Notes: generated from the letters alone by a model not told the origin. 64,000 nucleotides of DNA from Apis mellifera (GCF_003254395.2 NC_037644.1:8462086-8526085), one strand, 5' to 3'; shown: positions 36,101 through 49,430, numbered from the stretch's first letter. Numbers and translations: made by a program.

Positions 36101-39100
36101 CGAATTTTATTTTATTTTTTTTCTTTTCGAAGAGAGACGAATGCGATAAAACACACAATAAGAATTTCTCTCGAAACACTTTCCTGAAAAGAATCGTGAA
36201 GCAAATGGATAGCTGTCGGAGAAATATCGAGGATAATATAAAATCGTCATCTGTGATTGGAAAGCATGAAGTATAATATAGGAGCGTGACATTTCGATGA
36301 AACGAAACGAAAGAGAGATAATAGGATATCATCGATAAATGTCAAGGATCGAATTTAAGAAGAATAAGAAGAAGAAGAAGAAGAAGAGGAAGAAAAATCG
36401 CAATCGGAGGCTTCTCCTCAGCAAGGGCCCTCGTGTTTGCGCGTTTGCCACAGAGATCGGCAAAATCGTTTAGTTTTTATTCGTTCTTTTCGTTCAATGT
36501 TTCAATTGCTGAAAAAACGGAAGCAAGCATATCACTAATTAAGGCGACAAATTAGCAGCTATGGAGGAGGCTTTCACGTAGGTAATTGTATAGTTGTACA
36601 TAAGGGAGGAGGGAGCCAGTCTCCTCCCTTTACGCGCGATGCATATCGATACTGTTGGAAATCGATCGATATCCACGAATCATCGCATCTCCTTATTACC
36701 ATCGGTCGATATTTTTGATTCTTTATCGCGAATTGTTTGCATCGACCCCGAAGTCGATCATAGTTTTAATAATAGTTGATTCTTTAGGGAAAGGAATTTT
36801 TTCGATTTCGAATCGTTGTAAAGAATTATCAGAAATTTTATATACAGTTTGATATTTATAATTTTTAATATCGAGTATCGTATTCGGGATGCTTAGTTAG
36901 TTGGCTCGGTTTAGAATTTTTTTTTTTTTCTCACTTAAATCATCGTTGATAAATGATTTAACGAAATTAGTTTCGTACGTAGGTTCGTTCGATTCGATTC
37001 GATGGAGAATCGTGCAATATTTAGGCAAAATTACGTAGTCTCCTATTATCTATTATGTAAATACGTGTATGCATATTTCAACTATTTAAATATTATACCA
37101 TGCGTCAGAGATTCGCACGTAAAGCTTCACGAGTCCTTCGAAATTGTTCCCTCGAGGCGTGCAAAATTATATCTCTCACATTCACGGGATATTATACATA
37201 TCAATCAATCGTATCTATTCCTAATTTCGATCTTTTATGATTCTTTCAAACTCTGTTGAGAAATATGTCCAAGAATGATTGAATTAAAAAACAAATGATA
37301 CCAAATATCCAAAATCGTATAAATCGTATTCTTGATTCGATATTCTTGATTTCCTTCTTCACAAATCGAGCAACGTCTCTCACAAGATTATCGTAAATTA
37401 AAAAAAAAAAGAAAAAAAATAAAAGAAGGAAGAAGAAGAAATTTAAGAGGCTCGTTAAATTTTACGCTCGTGTCCGAATCGCATTTTCGTACCTACTCGT
37501 CAATACTCAGAGATGCCGCGAGCGGAACGTGTCGTCGGCGCGCGATTCGAAAAAAAAATTGGACGATTTCCAGCGGGATGGCAAACGATGGCAAACGATC
37601 AGCCCAAGGCTTTCGAAATGATTCCAACCATTGATCGAAGCAGCAAAATTTTTCGAAAAATAAATGCACAACATTAGTGCATTTTCAGTTTAGAATAATT
37701 CAAAGAGAAAAAGAGAAGAAACAGGTCGAAATCCTTGAACGTTGCTCGTTCCTTTCGCATCCCTCGAAATCGTTCGAAATGAGTGCTTTGAGTTCACAGT
37801 GCCTGAACTTTCGAGTTTTTACCCCCCCTCTCCCCTCCTCTCCCCCTTGTTCTCGTGAAAATTCGCAAATCGTCCCTGAAACATATGGCGTGTACACTCG
37901 AGTGAAAAGCAGCAGATAGTAGGAATTAGGAATTATATCTTGTATTTTTAGGGCATAGGATGTATCTTTCGTTTATCTTTCCCCCGTAGAGACGAAGATT
38001 TCATCTCGTCGATAGACTTGTAGATAATTATATAATACACGTATAAATGTACAGAGGATCTCGTGGCAAGTGGGGAATAATATTTTATTTATTTTCGCAC
38101 GTGTTTTATTTTTTTGATAAATATTTTTGGAATTTTTAGATGATTTTTCTTTATCTCGATTCGTTAAATTTAAGAAAGAAATTAAGAAAAGAACGAAGAT
38201 TTAATAAGATTTTTATTATATGAGATTAATTTCGAGATGCATTATTATTTTTCGTAGAAAATAGTTTATTAACAGATCTTTTCTCTCCCTTCCTTTCTTT
38301 TTTTTTAATGTGTATTTATTGGATTTGCAATTTTAAAGTTATCTGGATCTCCAAAGTGATAAGGAAATTAAAGATGAATAAAATCCTAAAAGATCTTTAA
38401 TTGAAAAATATGGATGAAATGAGATTTTGTAATTATTCAAATTTGATCCTAATGGATTTGAAGGATGTTAAGTGTAATGCAAATAAATGAAGAATTATTA
38501 ATGATAAAATGAAATGTAAAAAATCGATTTAAAGTAGGATTATTGATCGAAAATCCTCCTCAAATTCATAATACAATTGCATCACCAATTATAAAGAATT
38601 GCTGATAAAAGATTTCTAATTACTGTTGCTTCTCAGTATTGATATTTGTCCTCAAGGTAAAACATAACCTATGAATGCAGTTGCTATAGATATTAAAAGG
38701 AAAATGGATTTACTCAAACACTTTTGCTTTCAACTATTTTCCATTCAATATTGCCCACTCGTCACGACACGACTTGTATATAAGCATATAATTGATAATT
38801 TCGTTTCTATGAGCTGGCCTCCATTTAACAAACGATCCTTAGCTTTAAAGCGAGTAAATAAAACCGTCGATGAAACGAAAATCCATGAAAATTCGTGATA
38901 TATACGTAAGATTGTTTTATCAAATTATGCATTGCATCGGGGAGAAAAGAAAAGAAAAAAAAGAATTAAAACTCTTTCCTTTACAATATTTTCAATTATC
39001 GATCGATTATTCTAGAATTTTTCTACTGATGAGTGTGTGTACATACGTTACAAGATTAAACATTGCAATATTGTTTAAATATATCTTAAAAGTGTAACGG

Positions 39101-39600
39101 GCAGAGATTGTTGTAGCAGAAGTATCGGAATATATTGTATCCCTCGTAATAAACGAGCAAGCATTGTCAAGCCTCTTAAGGATAAAGATATTAATTATTA
39201 TTATTTCTCTTTCGTTATATAACAACAGTTAAACATTAATTGTAATCTCAATGATTTTTTCAAACATCGTCCCTGTAGTATCTTCGCATAGTACAACGAA
39301 TATTTTTCCTATTTTTCGTAAATAAATAAATAGGTAGAATAGAACGTGTATAGAACGTGGAAATTCTAATACTTCTCTACACTGGTTCTCTGCATATATA
39401 TATATATATTTATATTTAATATCGTACTGTATCATAACTACATGTACAATATTATATCGCGTTACAAGTTGTATATGTAACAGTGCATATAATATTATAC
39501 ATATCTAATATATATTTATATTATGCAAGTAATTGTTCTATACATATAATAATCCTACACACACACACATATATATATACATATATGTATACAAAATTTT
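36101..39600. other. ChAT intron 1, AT-rich non-coding
   Basis: No gene supported. It contains a (GAA)n run at about 36357-36392, a moderate-complexity patch at about 37470-37920 and (AT)n/(CA)n microsatellites at about 39395-39410 and 39555-39590. Confidence 0.45.
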
Positions 39601-39604
39601 ATTT

Positions 39605-39900
39605 AATTTAATATGAATTAGTATTCAATATATTTAATAATTTTGGTAATAAATTTTGGTAAAATATAAATATGGTATAAAGAAAGAAGTTGATTGAAAA
39701 GAAAGTATAGTAAGAATATTTTATATCATATCAGAGAATTAACTGATTAATAAAAATATAAAATATTTAATATGAATTATTATTGCAATAAATTTTGGTA
39801 AAATATAAATATGGTATAAAGAAAAAAGTGTTGATTGAAAAGAAAGTATAGTAAGAATATTTTATATCATATCAGAGAATTAATTAATTAATAAAAGAAA
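39605..39900. repeat. Two-copy direct repeat, about 140 bp
   Basis: A block at about 39605-39757 containing AATATAAATATGGTATAAAG and ATTTTATATCATATCAGAGA recurs at about 39764-39900 with small indels. Confidence 0.85.
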
Positions 39901-41409
39901 ATGATAAAAACGTAGTGTATACATCTACAATGTTGTATTGCACACATACACGTGATATACATATATGTATATATATATATATATATTTACATATACGTTA
40001 TGATAAACTTGTGTTATCGCGCGTTTCTCTCTTTCCTTTTTCTTCATTGTAAATACGTTACGCGCGCGCCAACTATAATATAAAAAGAGAAAAGGAAAAA
40101 AAAAAGAACAAATTATTATATATATATATAGCGATCTTTCCCTTTTTCCATACGAGGGACCTGCGTAACAATAATATTTAAATTATCGTATCATCTCGCC
40201 TATGTGTATTATAACGAATGTGACGAATAGCAGACGAAGGCGAGTGAAACGCGCGAAGATGAGAAATAAATGAATAAAAGGAAAACAATTATATATATTG
40301 AAAAACCTCTCGTGGTTGACGAGGAGAAGGTGTTTAAAGGTGCGAGAAGAGTTTTAGGAAAGAAAGAAAGAAAATCGCGTTGGATTGATGCAAAATTAAT
40401 AGAAATTTCGAAAAACATTCTGTACGATGAATAATTCGATCTTTGAAATCCGATTCCAAGATGCAAGCTCGAAGAACTGTTTTATAAGAACTGCTCGAAC
40501 GTCCATTTTTCTTTTCTCGTTTAATCATCGATATATTTAATTAAATATTTTTGCTCTCAGAAATCGTACAGCTTAATTATTATTATTCTTATCCTAATGA
40601 AAGAAGAAAACTTCTATTATCTTGCGTCAATCTGATATATCGCAATATTGCACGATACGAAGAAGGGATAACGCGGTTTAGGAAAAAAAAAAAAGGAGGG
40701 GAGAAGAAGCGTCGCAATAATTGCGACCAAACCAAACGCCCGCGTAGTATAAATACGTAAATCGCGCACGTGCACGCATTAATGACAGTACACAGTACAA
40801 GTATATCTATATCTATAAAAGTATATGACGAAACGAGACACGAGTATATATATAAATAAATAAGAAAGGAGGAGAAAGATGCACGAAGGGAGGAAAAAGG
40901 AATACGCACACGCGCGCACGGACGAACACGTATGTATGTATGTATGTATATTTCGAGGAATCAAGTGTAATCGAGCTGCTATCGGTTTACTTGTGAGAAA
41001 ACCGATTATGATACCTATGTAATGTTGTTGAACCGGTTATTATAAAGATGTTCATTGTTAACGAACGATATCACGAGAGTGCTGTGCTGTGCTCTCGATC
41101 ACCATTTTTTTTATTAATCGATTAATTTTTCCGTAGTAGCGATTTATCACGTTTTATCACGTGTCTCCGTCGATTTTGATTTTCTCTTCGATTGCGTTGA
41201 AACGTTGTCCATGTATACGTCGATAATGTTGCGGTTAATTACTCGCAGCGAGAGCGGTTGTTGATTGATTGAATAAAAAAAAAAAAGAATTAATTTAAAA
41301 GAGTTTCCAATTTCTTCGATTAATCGTGTTACGTTGTTGCGGGAGGATTAAACGGTTAAATTGGTTTGGAATCGATTTTTGAAAGATCGATGAAAAAGTT
41401 GGTTGGGTT
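39901..41409. other. ChAT intron 1, AT-rich non-coding
   Basis: It has (AT)n runs at about 39958-39984 and 40118-40130, a purine run at about 40680-40712 and an ATGTATGT run at about 40930-40950. The composition looks intronic and I see no coding region. Confidence 0.45.
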
Positions 41410-41730
41410 ATTTTATTTGTTTATTTATTAGAATGATTTGAGTTTATGAGTTTGGTGAAGGGAGATGGAAGTAGATTGCTCATTCTGTCTTCGTTTGAGC
41501 TTAAATTTTTTTACAATTTAGAGGATTAAGGTTCGATCGATATTTTTGCTCTTTTTATTTATTTATTTATTTATTTATTCTTTCTATTTTATTTATTTAT
41601 TTATAAGAATGATTTGATTATGAGTTTGGTGAAGGGAGATAGAAGTAGATTGCTTATTCTATCTTCGTTTGAACTTAAATTTTTTTACAACTTAGGGGAT
41701 AAGGTTCGATCGATATTTTTGCTCTTATCT
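41410..41730. repeat. Two-copy direct repeat, about 140-150 bp
   Basis: The segment with GAGTTTGGTGAAGGGAGAT, a GTAGATTGCT block and AAGGTTCGATCGATATTTTT occurs at about 41410-41562 and again at about 41588-41730. A (TTTA)n tract separates the copies. Confidence 0.88.
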
Positions 41731-42199
41731 CTGTACTCGATCCTTTGAATATATCGTTGTGTATATAGAATTAAAAATATTAAAAAAAAAGAAGAAATAT
41801 CATCGTTGAATGAAGTATTTGACAATATTAAAAAATTTGATATTTTATGAATATATATATATCGCTTTAGCAAAAATTTAGTTACGCAAGGATTGTTAAA
41901 ATTACATTAATATTTCTTGATATCGATAATTTTAGATTTGATATTTAGCATCAGAGGAGAACGATTGTCGTGAAACGTATGAATAAATTATAAGAAAATC
42001 CTCGTTTAATTCTCGTTATACGACGATATTTATGTCAAGGATAGAGATTACTCGTTCCTTAATTCGTATCGATTAACTCTTATCAGATATTATATTATTG
42101 CATTAATATCTTGAACAATTTCCAGTATTGAAATTTTAACATTTAATAATTTTTTTTTACAAGGTAACGTTTTCATTTATCAAACAAATTTCTTGTGAA

Positions 42200-43720
42200 T
42201 TATTATAAATAACGTTAAAATGAAAAATGAATTTTAAAATCAATAATCATAAAACTAAAAATTTTTTCGTGATATTTTAAGTTATGTTATACTTCAAAAA
42301 TTGATTTTAAAATTAATTTATATGACAATCTGCAAAATTTTCTTTCATATTAAACATTTCTTCGCTATCAGAAAATTTCAACATTATTTCAACTTTTAAA
42401 TTCCTTCGTGATAAGATAAACATAAACGTTATTTCCACTTTTATCTGAACAATTTTCTTCCTAACTATTAAACACTATTTCAATTTTTATCTTGGACAAT
42501 ATTTTTCCACGCTAAAAATTCCAATATTATTTAAATTTCTTACCGGAAATAAAAATTCTTTTAAAATAAAGATTTTAAAATTCATTTTCTTTTTTCAAAA
42601 TTTCTTTGCTTTATTAAAAAATTTTAATATTATTTCAACTTGTATCTCGTTAAAATTTTCTATCAAATCAAAAATTCCTTCAAAGTGAAAAAATTTCAAA
42701 CGTTATATCAACATATAAATTTTTTCATGATAAAATTTCAACATTATTTCAATTTCTTCTTTCGTAAACCAAACATTCTTGTATAATAAAAAAAATTTCA
42801 ACATTATTTCAATTTCTACCTCTGGAAATTTTTTCAAAATTCTAAAAATTCCAATATTATTTAGAGATTAAAAATTCTTTTAAAATAAAAGAAAATTTCT
42901 ACATTATTTCAATATCTACAAAAATTTTTCCGCATTTTCTTTTTTCAAAATTTCTTTGCTTTATTAAAAAATTGCAATATTATTTCAATTTGTATCTCGT
43001 AAAAATTTTCTATCAAAAATTCCTTCAAAGTAAAGAAATTTCAGATTTTATATCAACAATAAATTCCTTCATGATAAAATTTCAACATTATTTCAATTTC
43101 TACTTGGAAAATTTTTTCCAATATTCTAAAAATTCTTTTAAAATAAAAAAAAATTTCCAAATTATTTCAATATCTACAAAGATTTTTCCACATTTTCTTT
43201 TTTCAAAATTTCTTTGCTTTATTAAAAAATTGCAATATTATTTCAACTTCTATCTCGCAAAAATTTTCTACCAAACCAAAAATTCGACAAAGCCAAAAAT
43301 TTCTACTAAACGATAAAATTTCAACATTTCTACCTTTGAAAATTTTTTCAAAATTCTAAAAATTTCAATATTATTTAGAGATTAAAAATTCTTTTAAAAT
43401 AAAAGAAAATTTCTACATTATTTTAATATCTACAAAAATTTTTCTTTTTTCAAAATTTCTTTGCTTCGTTAAAAAATTACAATATTATTTCAACTTCTAT
43501 CTCTACCAAAAAATTTTCTACCAAACCAAAAATTCGACAAAGCCAAAAATTTCTACCAAACGCTAAAATTTCAACATTATTTCAATTTCTACCTCTGAAA
43601 ATTTCTTCCAAAATTCTAAAAACTCCAATATCATTTAAATTTCTACCTTTAAAAAATTTTCCATATATCGTACCAAAGATTCCTTCGAAAATTCAAAATT
43701 CAAAATTTTCAATTTCTCTT
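42200..43720. repeat. Degenerate nested repeat array
   Basis: TTTCAACATTATTTCAATTTCTAC-type strings recur many times. A higher-order unit is also visible: CAAAATTTCTTTGCTT begins at 42596, 42946, 43204 and 43451 (spacings 350, 258 and 247; the last copy ends TTCG). Short 20-40 bp modules are shuffled between copies. The open frame across 42972-43316 is a repeat translation, not a gene. Confidence 0.8.
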
Positions 43721-45200
43721 CTCTTCTTCAAATTTTCTCAAAAATCCCAACGTTATCTCCACCATAGTGCATAGTTTCCTCGCAATCCCCCCTCCCCCCG
43801 ACAACTTCTCGGCGCCGAATGAAATATTTAAACGGCTTTCCACGTGGTGGATTCCACGTCCGAGCCACGGTGTTCCCATCCTGGCTTAAGCCCCGTAGAA
43901 AAGCGGCGGCACGCGCCGCGAGGAATTCGGGCCTAATGAAAAAGAAGGTATAAAGAGCGGAAGAGGGAGGCGAGAACGCATTGATGGGATGTCTGCGGGG
44001 CCCAATGTCAACCTAACCCCATCAAACTGTAATAATATTTATATTAGGGAGCGGCCGAGCGAGGAGGGTAGGGAGATCGATTGGGGTGCGTGCAGAGGGG
44101 GGAGGGGGAGACGGAGGAGGCGTTCGAGGGTCGACGTGCGTATCCACCCCTGGATATCTTCTAACGAGCTGCGGAGACTCTGCTCCCTCTATGTCGCGAG
44201 ATATCGATCTACGATGGTAATTAGGCTCGAATAATATCGATATATCCGCGTTGGAGTGGCGCGATATCGATCTTCGCCAACCTGTCCAGATTTAATCCAG
44301 GGTGTTGTTTCACCTATCGCATGCCTGCCCCACATTAAAGTTATTCCACCCTTGGCTTTTCTCAGAGACAAGGGTATCGATCGATCTTTTTATTTTTAAC
44401 CTTGCCCCGCGATTTTCCACGAATCTTTTCCAGCGAGCGAGACGTTAATTTTTTTTAATTTGGGGAATTTAGGGGTTGTGAATATTGTATAGGGATGAAA
44501 GGAAAGATATATTTAATTATTCGTTATCGTTGCTGTTGTTGATAAGATGTTAAAGGTACAATTGGAATTTTAGAAATGTACGTTTGGATATATATAATTA
44601 TTTCAAAATGAATTTCTTTCTGTGAAATAATTTTTAAATTGCATTGATTAATTATTATTAGTCGAATAGGATAACAATTAATAATTTTAATTTTATCAAT
44701 TTGTCTGTTTTTGTCCATCTCGTCGAGTATAAAATCTTTTTAGAAGGATAAATGAAAAGTTTCGCTTTCGTTCGACTACAAATAGAATATTTTATCACCG
44801 AACGTTCTAGAGTGCATAGTATTATCGATTATTTTATTTCCACGAAGAGAATGTAAACGATGATATCTGAAAGCGTTGGCTCGAGAGAACGTTCGCGGAG
44901 ATTTCAACGAACTCGCCGATGATTTCAATGAATTCGTACGCTCATGATACTACCAGGTCGAAGATTTTTAACCTGGGATTTTATACTATATTGATATATC
45001 GATATATTTTTTATGTAAAAAATTATTTTAAATTAGTTACTTCAATTTCGATTATCTAATAATCATCTAATTGATAATTACATCAATTAAACTGGAATCA
45101 GTTGATGTATCATTATAGTAAAATTTCCACGAGTAATATTTTCCCAGAAATAAACATCAATCTCATCGCATAATTTGTTTTAAAACTCGTACAAAATGTT
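43721..45200. other. Intron 1 stretch with a GC-rich island at about 43780-44380
   Basis: The island holds several CpGs, a purine-rich run at about 44095-44125 and repeated ATATCGAT strings (about 44200-44275), which resemble the DREF-type ATCGAT core. Frames are open on both strands. From about 44400 the sequence returns to AT-rich non-coding DNA. No gene called. Confidence 0.4.
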
Positions 45201-45548
45201 ATTAAAATTAGAAAAATGTTAAATCGCCACAACTTAAGGAAGTTGGCAATTCTCAAACGCGTGAAACATCATTCGAACCTTTCTCTTTAAAACGCTCTTT
45301 CATTCGTCCCGATACGACTTCCGGTTCCCGAGATATCGCCGCTTAAAGAAAAGAGCGTTTGCCTCGAGTCTTATTTAACTCTATTAAAATTAGAAAAAAA
45401 TTTGAATCGCTGTAATTCCGAAGTCGATTACTTCCGGTCAACGAGTGAACGATCGTTGGAAGCGCGGAAGTTGGCCCTTTGAAACGCTCTTTCATTCGTC
45501 CCGATACCACTTCCGGTTCCCGAGATATCGTCGTTTAAAGAGAACGGT
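45201..45548. repeat. Diverged tandem duplication, 182-bp offset
   Basis: ATTAAAATTAGAAA starts at 45201 and 45383. The 3' part of each unit is highly conserved, with CTCTTTCATTCGTCCCGATA and CTTCCGGTTCCCGAGATATC in both; the middle has diverged. The unequal conservation suggests either an old duplication with a constrained part or a repeat-family fragment. Confidence 0.8.
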
Positions 45549-45918
45549 AATTTTTTAATCGTTTACCATCTCCGTCCTTTTCCCTTACTCGGGTCTCTCG
45601 CTCGCGCCCCGTCTCACTGACCTGTCCCAAACCGCAGACAAGCGACAGACGCGATTCCTGGAAATAACGTAGGACGCGTTTCCATGAAAAAAATGTAGGC
45701 CACCGAGTCGTGGACCCATTCGTAATTTGTCTCGAGCGTTACGGAAACTTTGAACGCTTATATCTCGGCAACCAATTAAGATATCCGCATGAAACAAAAA
45801 CGGGCTTCAACGGCGTGGTCTTCTCTATTTTCTGAATAAATTTTAATGAGAAAATTTTTTTTATTACTTTTTTTATTGCGTAATTAGTATTTTCTGTGTA
45901 TTAATCGAATATTTTTCT
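45549..45918. other. Moderate-complexity sequence, possible old repeat remnant
   Basis: Follows the 182-bp duplication and shares its style of text (for example CTTATATCTCGGCAACC at about 45758). The minus-strand 70-residue frame across it matches no family I know. A decayed transposable element is the likeliest reading. Confidence 0.35.
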
Positions 45919-46286
45919 TACGTAAAACCGTAGTCTAACGATTTTTATTATAACATGGATGCTTTTTCGTGAAATAAATTTTAAAATACGTCACTGAGTA
46001 CGTAAAAAAAATCAGATCTACGTTTTATGAGTTTCTTTTTTTCTTATTTTTATTCGTAAAATATCATAGTTTAAAGAAGGCAATAATAAGATATAAGAAA
46101 TACGTAAAACCGTAGTCTAACGATTTTTATTATAACATGGATGCTTTTTCGTGGAATAAATTTTAAAATACGTCACTGAGTACGTAAAAAAAATCAGATC
46201 TACGTTTTATGAGTTTCTTTTTTTCTTATTTTTATTCGTAAAATATCATAGTTTAAAGAAGGCAATAATAAGATATAAGAAATATA
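45919..46286. repeat. Near-identical tandem duplication, 182-bp unit
   Basis: TACGTAAAACCGTAGTCTAA begins at 45919 and again at 46101. The two copies differ by only about one base over the shared length, making this the youngest-looking duplication in the window. Confidence 0.95.
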
Positions 46287-47379
46287 AAAATTATATAAAT
46301 TATTGTTAATTTGAAACAGTTAATTTCAATCATCGTTATATCGTATGATTATCAAAACACAGCCGCTATAATCGCGTTAATGATGGTTGAAAACGATGAC
46401 GATGCCTAAGCTAACAGTGTTGCAGGCAATACGAAGAGCGTTGGTAATCCCTAAATCCGATTATTCGCCTCATCGGTCCTCGACAACACCAACCTGCCAC
46501 CCTCTGTGCTCAATCAATGTTTCTTTTGCCACCGTACATGCCTCCCTTCTGCAGCTCGTCTTTTCCGCTCCAGCCTTTGCTCTCATATTGTCGTCTGACA
46601 ATTGCTTCCGGAACACCTGGCACTTTTTCACTTTAATAAACCGGCCGGAGTAATGGATTGTCAATTTTCAATGAAAATTATGGAATAAATTACTACATAG
46701 AGATATTATTTTTTCGAGAAAGGAATAAAAGTTACGAATTAATTATTTATAAATAATTTCAAATAATTAGATACATACACAAATCTGTATTCGAAATAAT
46801 AACACTCCTTTTCCATTGTTCTCCTCTTGTATATTTTTTAAATTATCTTTATTCGTATATATTTTCAATATAGTTCATTTAACTTCGATCCTCAGATTCT
46901 CCACTCGTCGACGATTTTCAAACTTTCTCTTCCTTCAAACTTTGATCCAAATTCTCCCAGGCGAAATTGCTAATTAACGGTCATCAAAGGCAAGTTAACC
47001 GATCAACAAGTTAAAACACACGGCTCAATCCCACGGCATTCCTTCGATAATCCTGTCCCTTCCTTTATGCGTTTCTTCGCACCCTCGTGGAATTCGTAGC
47101 TGTCGTTTCGAATCACGTCGAGGAGCCTCACGAAGGGACTACGCTGTCAATTAATCGTGGCTGGCCAATCTCGAAGGGACTCGAAGGAGAGAAGGAAGAC
47201 GGGGCGCGAAAACGTAATTCGCCTCTATACACGTGCCTTTCTGATGTCCGGCATCCCGTGAATCCGATTTGTCGGCTCGTTTGTCTTTCAGATACATCCT
47301 TGCCGGATATCTGGATAATCTAACACCGAGTTCGACGGCGCAACCCCTCAGTTCCCTCTTCATCGATTTATAACCTCTG

Positions 47380-47380
<1 letters not shown>
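46287..47380. other. Intron 1 non-coding with moderate-complexity patches
   Basis: Patches at about 46380-46660 and 47080-47350 are less AT-rich and carry open frames on both strands. None has splice boundaries or resembles a known protein. No gene called. Confidence 0.4.
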
Positions 47381-47381
<1 letters not shown>

Positions 47382-47431
<50 letters not shown>

Positions 47432-47601
47432 ATGAGAGATTTTTTTTATCTTTTTATACGATTTTTCTATGAAATTTTTAATCGTGGTATTTCAACGTAT
47501 CGATAATATTTTTATATAATTTTATGAGAGACTTTTTTATCTTTTTATACGATTTTTCTACGAAATTTTTAATCGTGGTATTTCAACGTATCGAATAATA
47601 A
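47382..47601. repeat. (AT)n microsatellite followed by a two-copy repeat
   Basis: An uninterrupted AT run spans about 47382-47427. It leads into a segment with TTTTTATACGATTTTTCTA and AATCGTGGTATTTCAACGTA, present at about 47426-47511 and again at about 47517-47600. Confidence 0.9.
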
Positions 47602-48154
47602 TATTTTTCTCTTTACAAAATTTGATTTGGATGAAATTTTTAATAAAATATTGTATTTTATCGATAAATGATATGTGAAACGTTGTTGAAGAATTATAGA
47701 ATTAAGGATTGATATTTCAAGTTCTATTACGTGGAGGAAAAAGAAAATTTAAATTGTTTGATGTTTATGAATCTCTTCGTTCGTTGTTCTTCTTTTTCTT
47801 GGAAACGTTGAATAAAGGTCGTGCACGTGCAATTATTTTTTAGCTCAATAAAAATGAAATATTAAAAGGAAATTTTTAATTAATGTCACGTGTAGATGTT
47901 TCCTGTAAAATTTTTAAATGATAACAAACAAAATTCCAAAGGTTGATTTTTAATTTACTTTAATCCACATTTATTGTGCAACGTTTATTACACGATCACT
48001 TCTTTTAGGCAATCTTTTTTTTCTTTTTTCGATTCAATTTATTACACTTTATCCCCGCTTGTAAATTTATCCGATTCAGGAATATTTGTCCGACATTTTT
48101 ATCACGAGAATTCGAAGAGAAGGTGGAGGAGGAGGAGAGAGGTAGGGGGTTGGG

Positions 48155-48300
48155 TTTCGATAATGACGGTCGCCTATCGATGCGATTTATCAAACGTAGG
48201 CTTATCGATGTGTCGTACACTCGAAGGAGGGTTGCAGCGATAGGAAAAGGTTCAAGGATATGACAAATCGTCGATGCGTTGTTCATGACTCGCTGTTTCC
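48155..48300. promoter_or_regulatory. Duplicated motif-rich element, copy A
   Basis: Carries CGATTTATCAA (48183-48193), CTTATCGATGTGTCG (48201-48215), CACTCGA (48218-48224) and TGACAAATCGTCG (48261-48273). The same motifs occur in the same order and nearly the same spacing at 49280-49430. The sequence between motifs has diverged, which suggests selection on the motifs. ATCGAT cores resemble DREF-type sites. A regulatory role is inference. Confidence 0.45.
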
Positions 48301-49279
48301 TCATCGTTTCTCAGATATGATAGATTCATCCCTGTTCGATACAAATTCACGTCCATCCTGGTAATAAAATATTCTTCACGATTAATTGATAACAAAATCA
48401 TCGAATAATTTAACAAATTTAATCAAGTTGAATTTTTAATAAAATCGTATTTTATTAAAATTTTAATGTGTTTTTGTAAATGAAAATTATTTATTCGAAT
48501 TATTACAATTAATTATCAAGTTTCATCGAATTTTTTGATTTCTTTTTTAAATTAAACCCAAGTATTAAATTTTAAAAACTTCTTTCAGACAGATTTATAC
48601 AGTAGATCCTGTAAACACGATGGTTAAAGTTCATTAGTCAAATTGCTTTTATCGATATTGAACTAGCGGAATTTCAAAGCTTGAAAGCTTCCTTTATGCA
48701 CGATGTAGCCTTTCAACACGAATAGCCTCTTTCTTTGGAAGCCTCGATCAAATGGTCCACGTTCAATGTGATACATTTAATTATAAGCTACGAACGAATT
48801 ATTTAAATTAAACGAATTATAAAACGAAGTGATACTTTTTTAATCAAGCTTTTAATTTGTATCAACTCAATCAGTGACAACACGATAAATGCAATAGAAG
48901 AAGATAAACATTATCATTTCATTCTTTCTAATTTTAATAAACGTACACAAAGCGTACTCTCGTTTGAAAATAAATAAATCATCCTTTAGTTTAAAGTTTG
49001 TTAAACCTGTATCGAATATTCGACACATTAATCTTTCCAAATACACTTTAATTTAAATTTTAAATTTCACTTCAGGAAAGAAAAAAGGAAATAAATTATA
49101 ACATAGTCCATCGCAATTCCATCATCAAGCACAATTTAATTACGTCCAATACCGGGGTATCACGATTTTATCACGATCATCTGCTTACACTTTCGCTTAT
49201 CCATCGCTCGCTATCGATGTATCGATCGCGTGCCTATTATCCTATTTCTACGATAGCGCCACTGTGGGAAGGGGAGGCT

Positions 49280-49430
49280 CGTGTCCGGTAATAGCGGTCG
49301 TGTATCGCACGATTTATCAAGCATAAGCTTATCGATGTGTCGCGCACTCGAGGAAGGAGGCGACATTGTCGCGGATGTGACAAATTGTCGGTGGAGGGTG
49401 AAGCGTCTATGCACGCCTACATCTGTTTCC
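49280..49430. promoter_or_regulatory. Duplicated motif-rich element, copy B
   Basis: Partner of copy A: CGATTTATCAA at 49310-49320, CTTATCGATGTGTCG at 49328-49342, CACTCGA at 49345-49351 and TGACAAATTGTCG at 49378-49390. Offsets among the first three motifs (18 and 17 bases) are identical to copy A; the fourth is 10 bases closer. Further ATCGAT strings lie just upstream at about 49212-49226. Confidence 0.45.

Noticed and set aside
45585..45797. 70-codon minus-strand frame
   Set aside because: Lies in what looks like a decayed repeat next to a tandem duplication; no motif or start context supports it.
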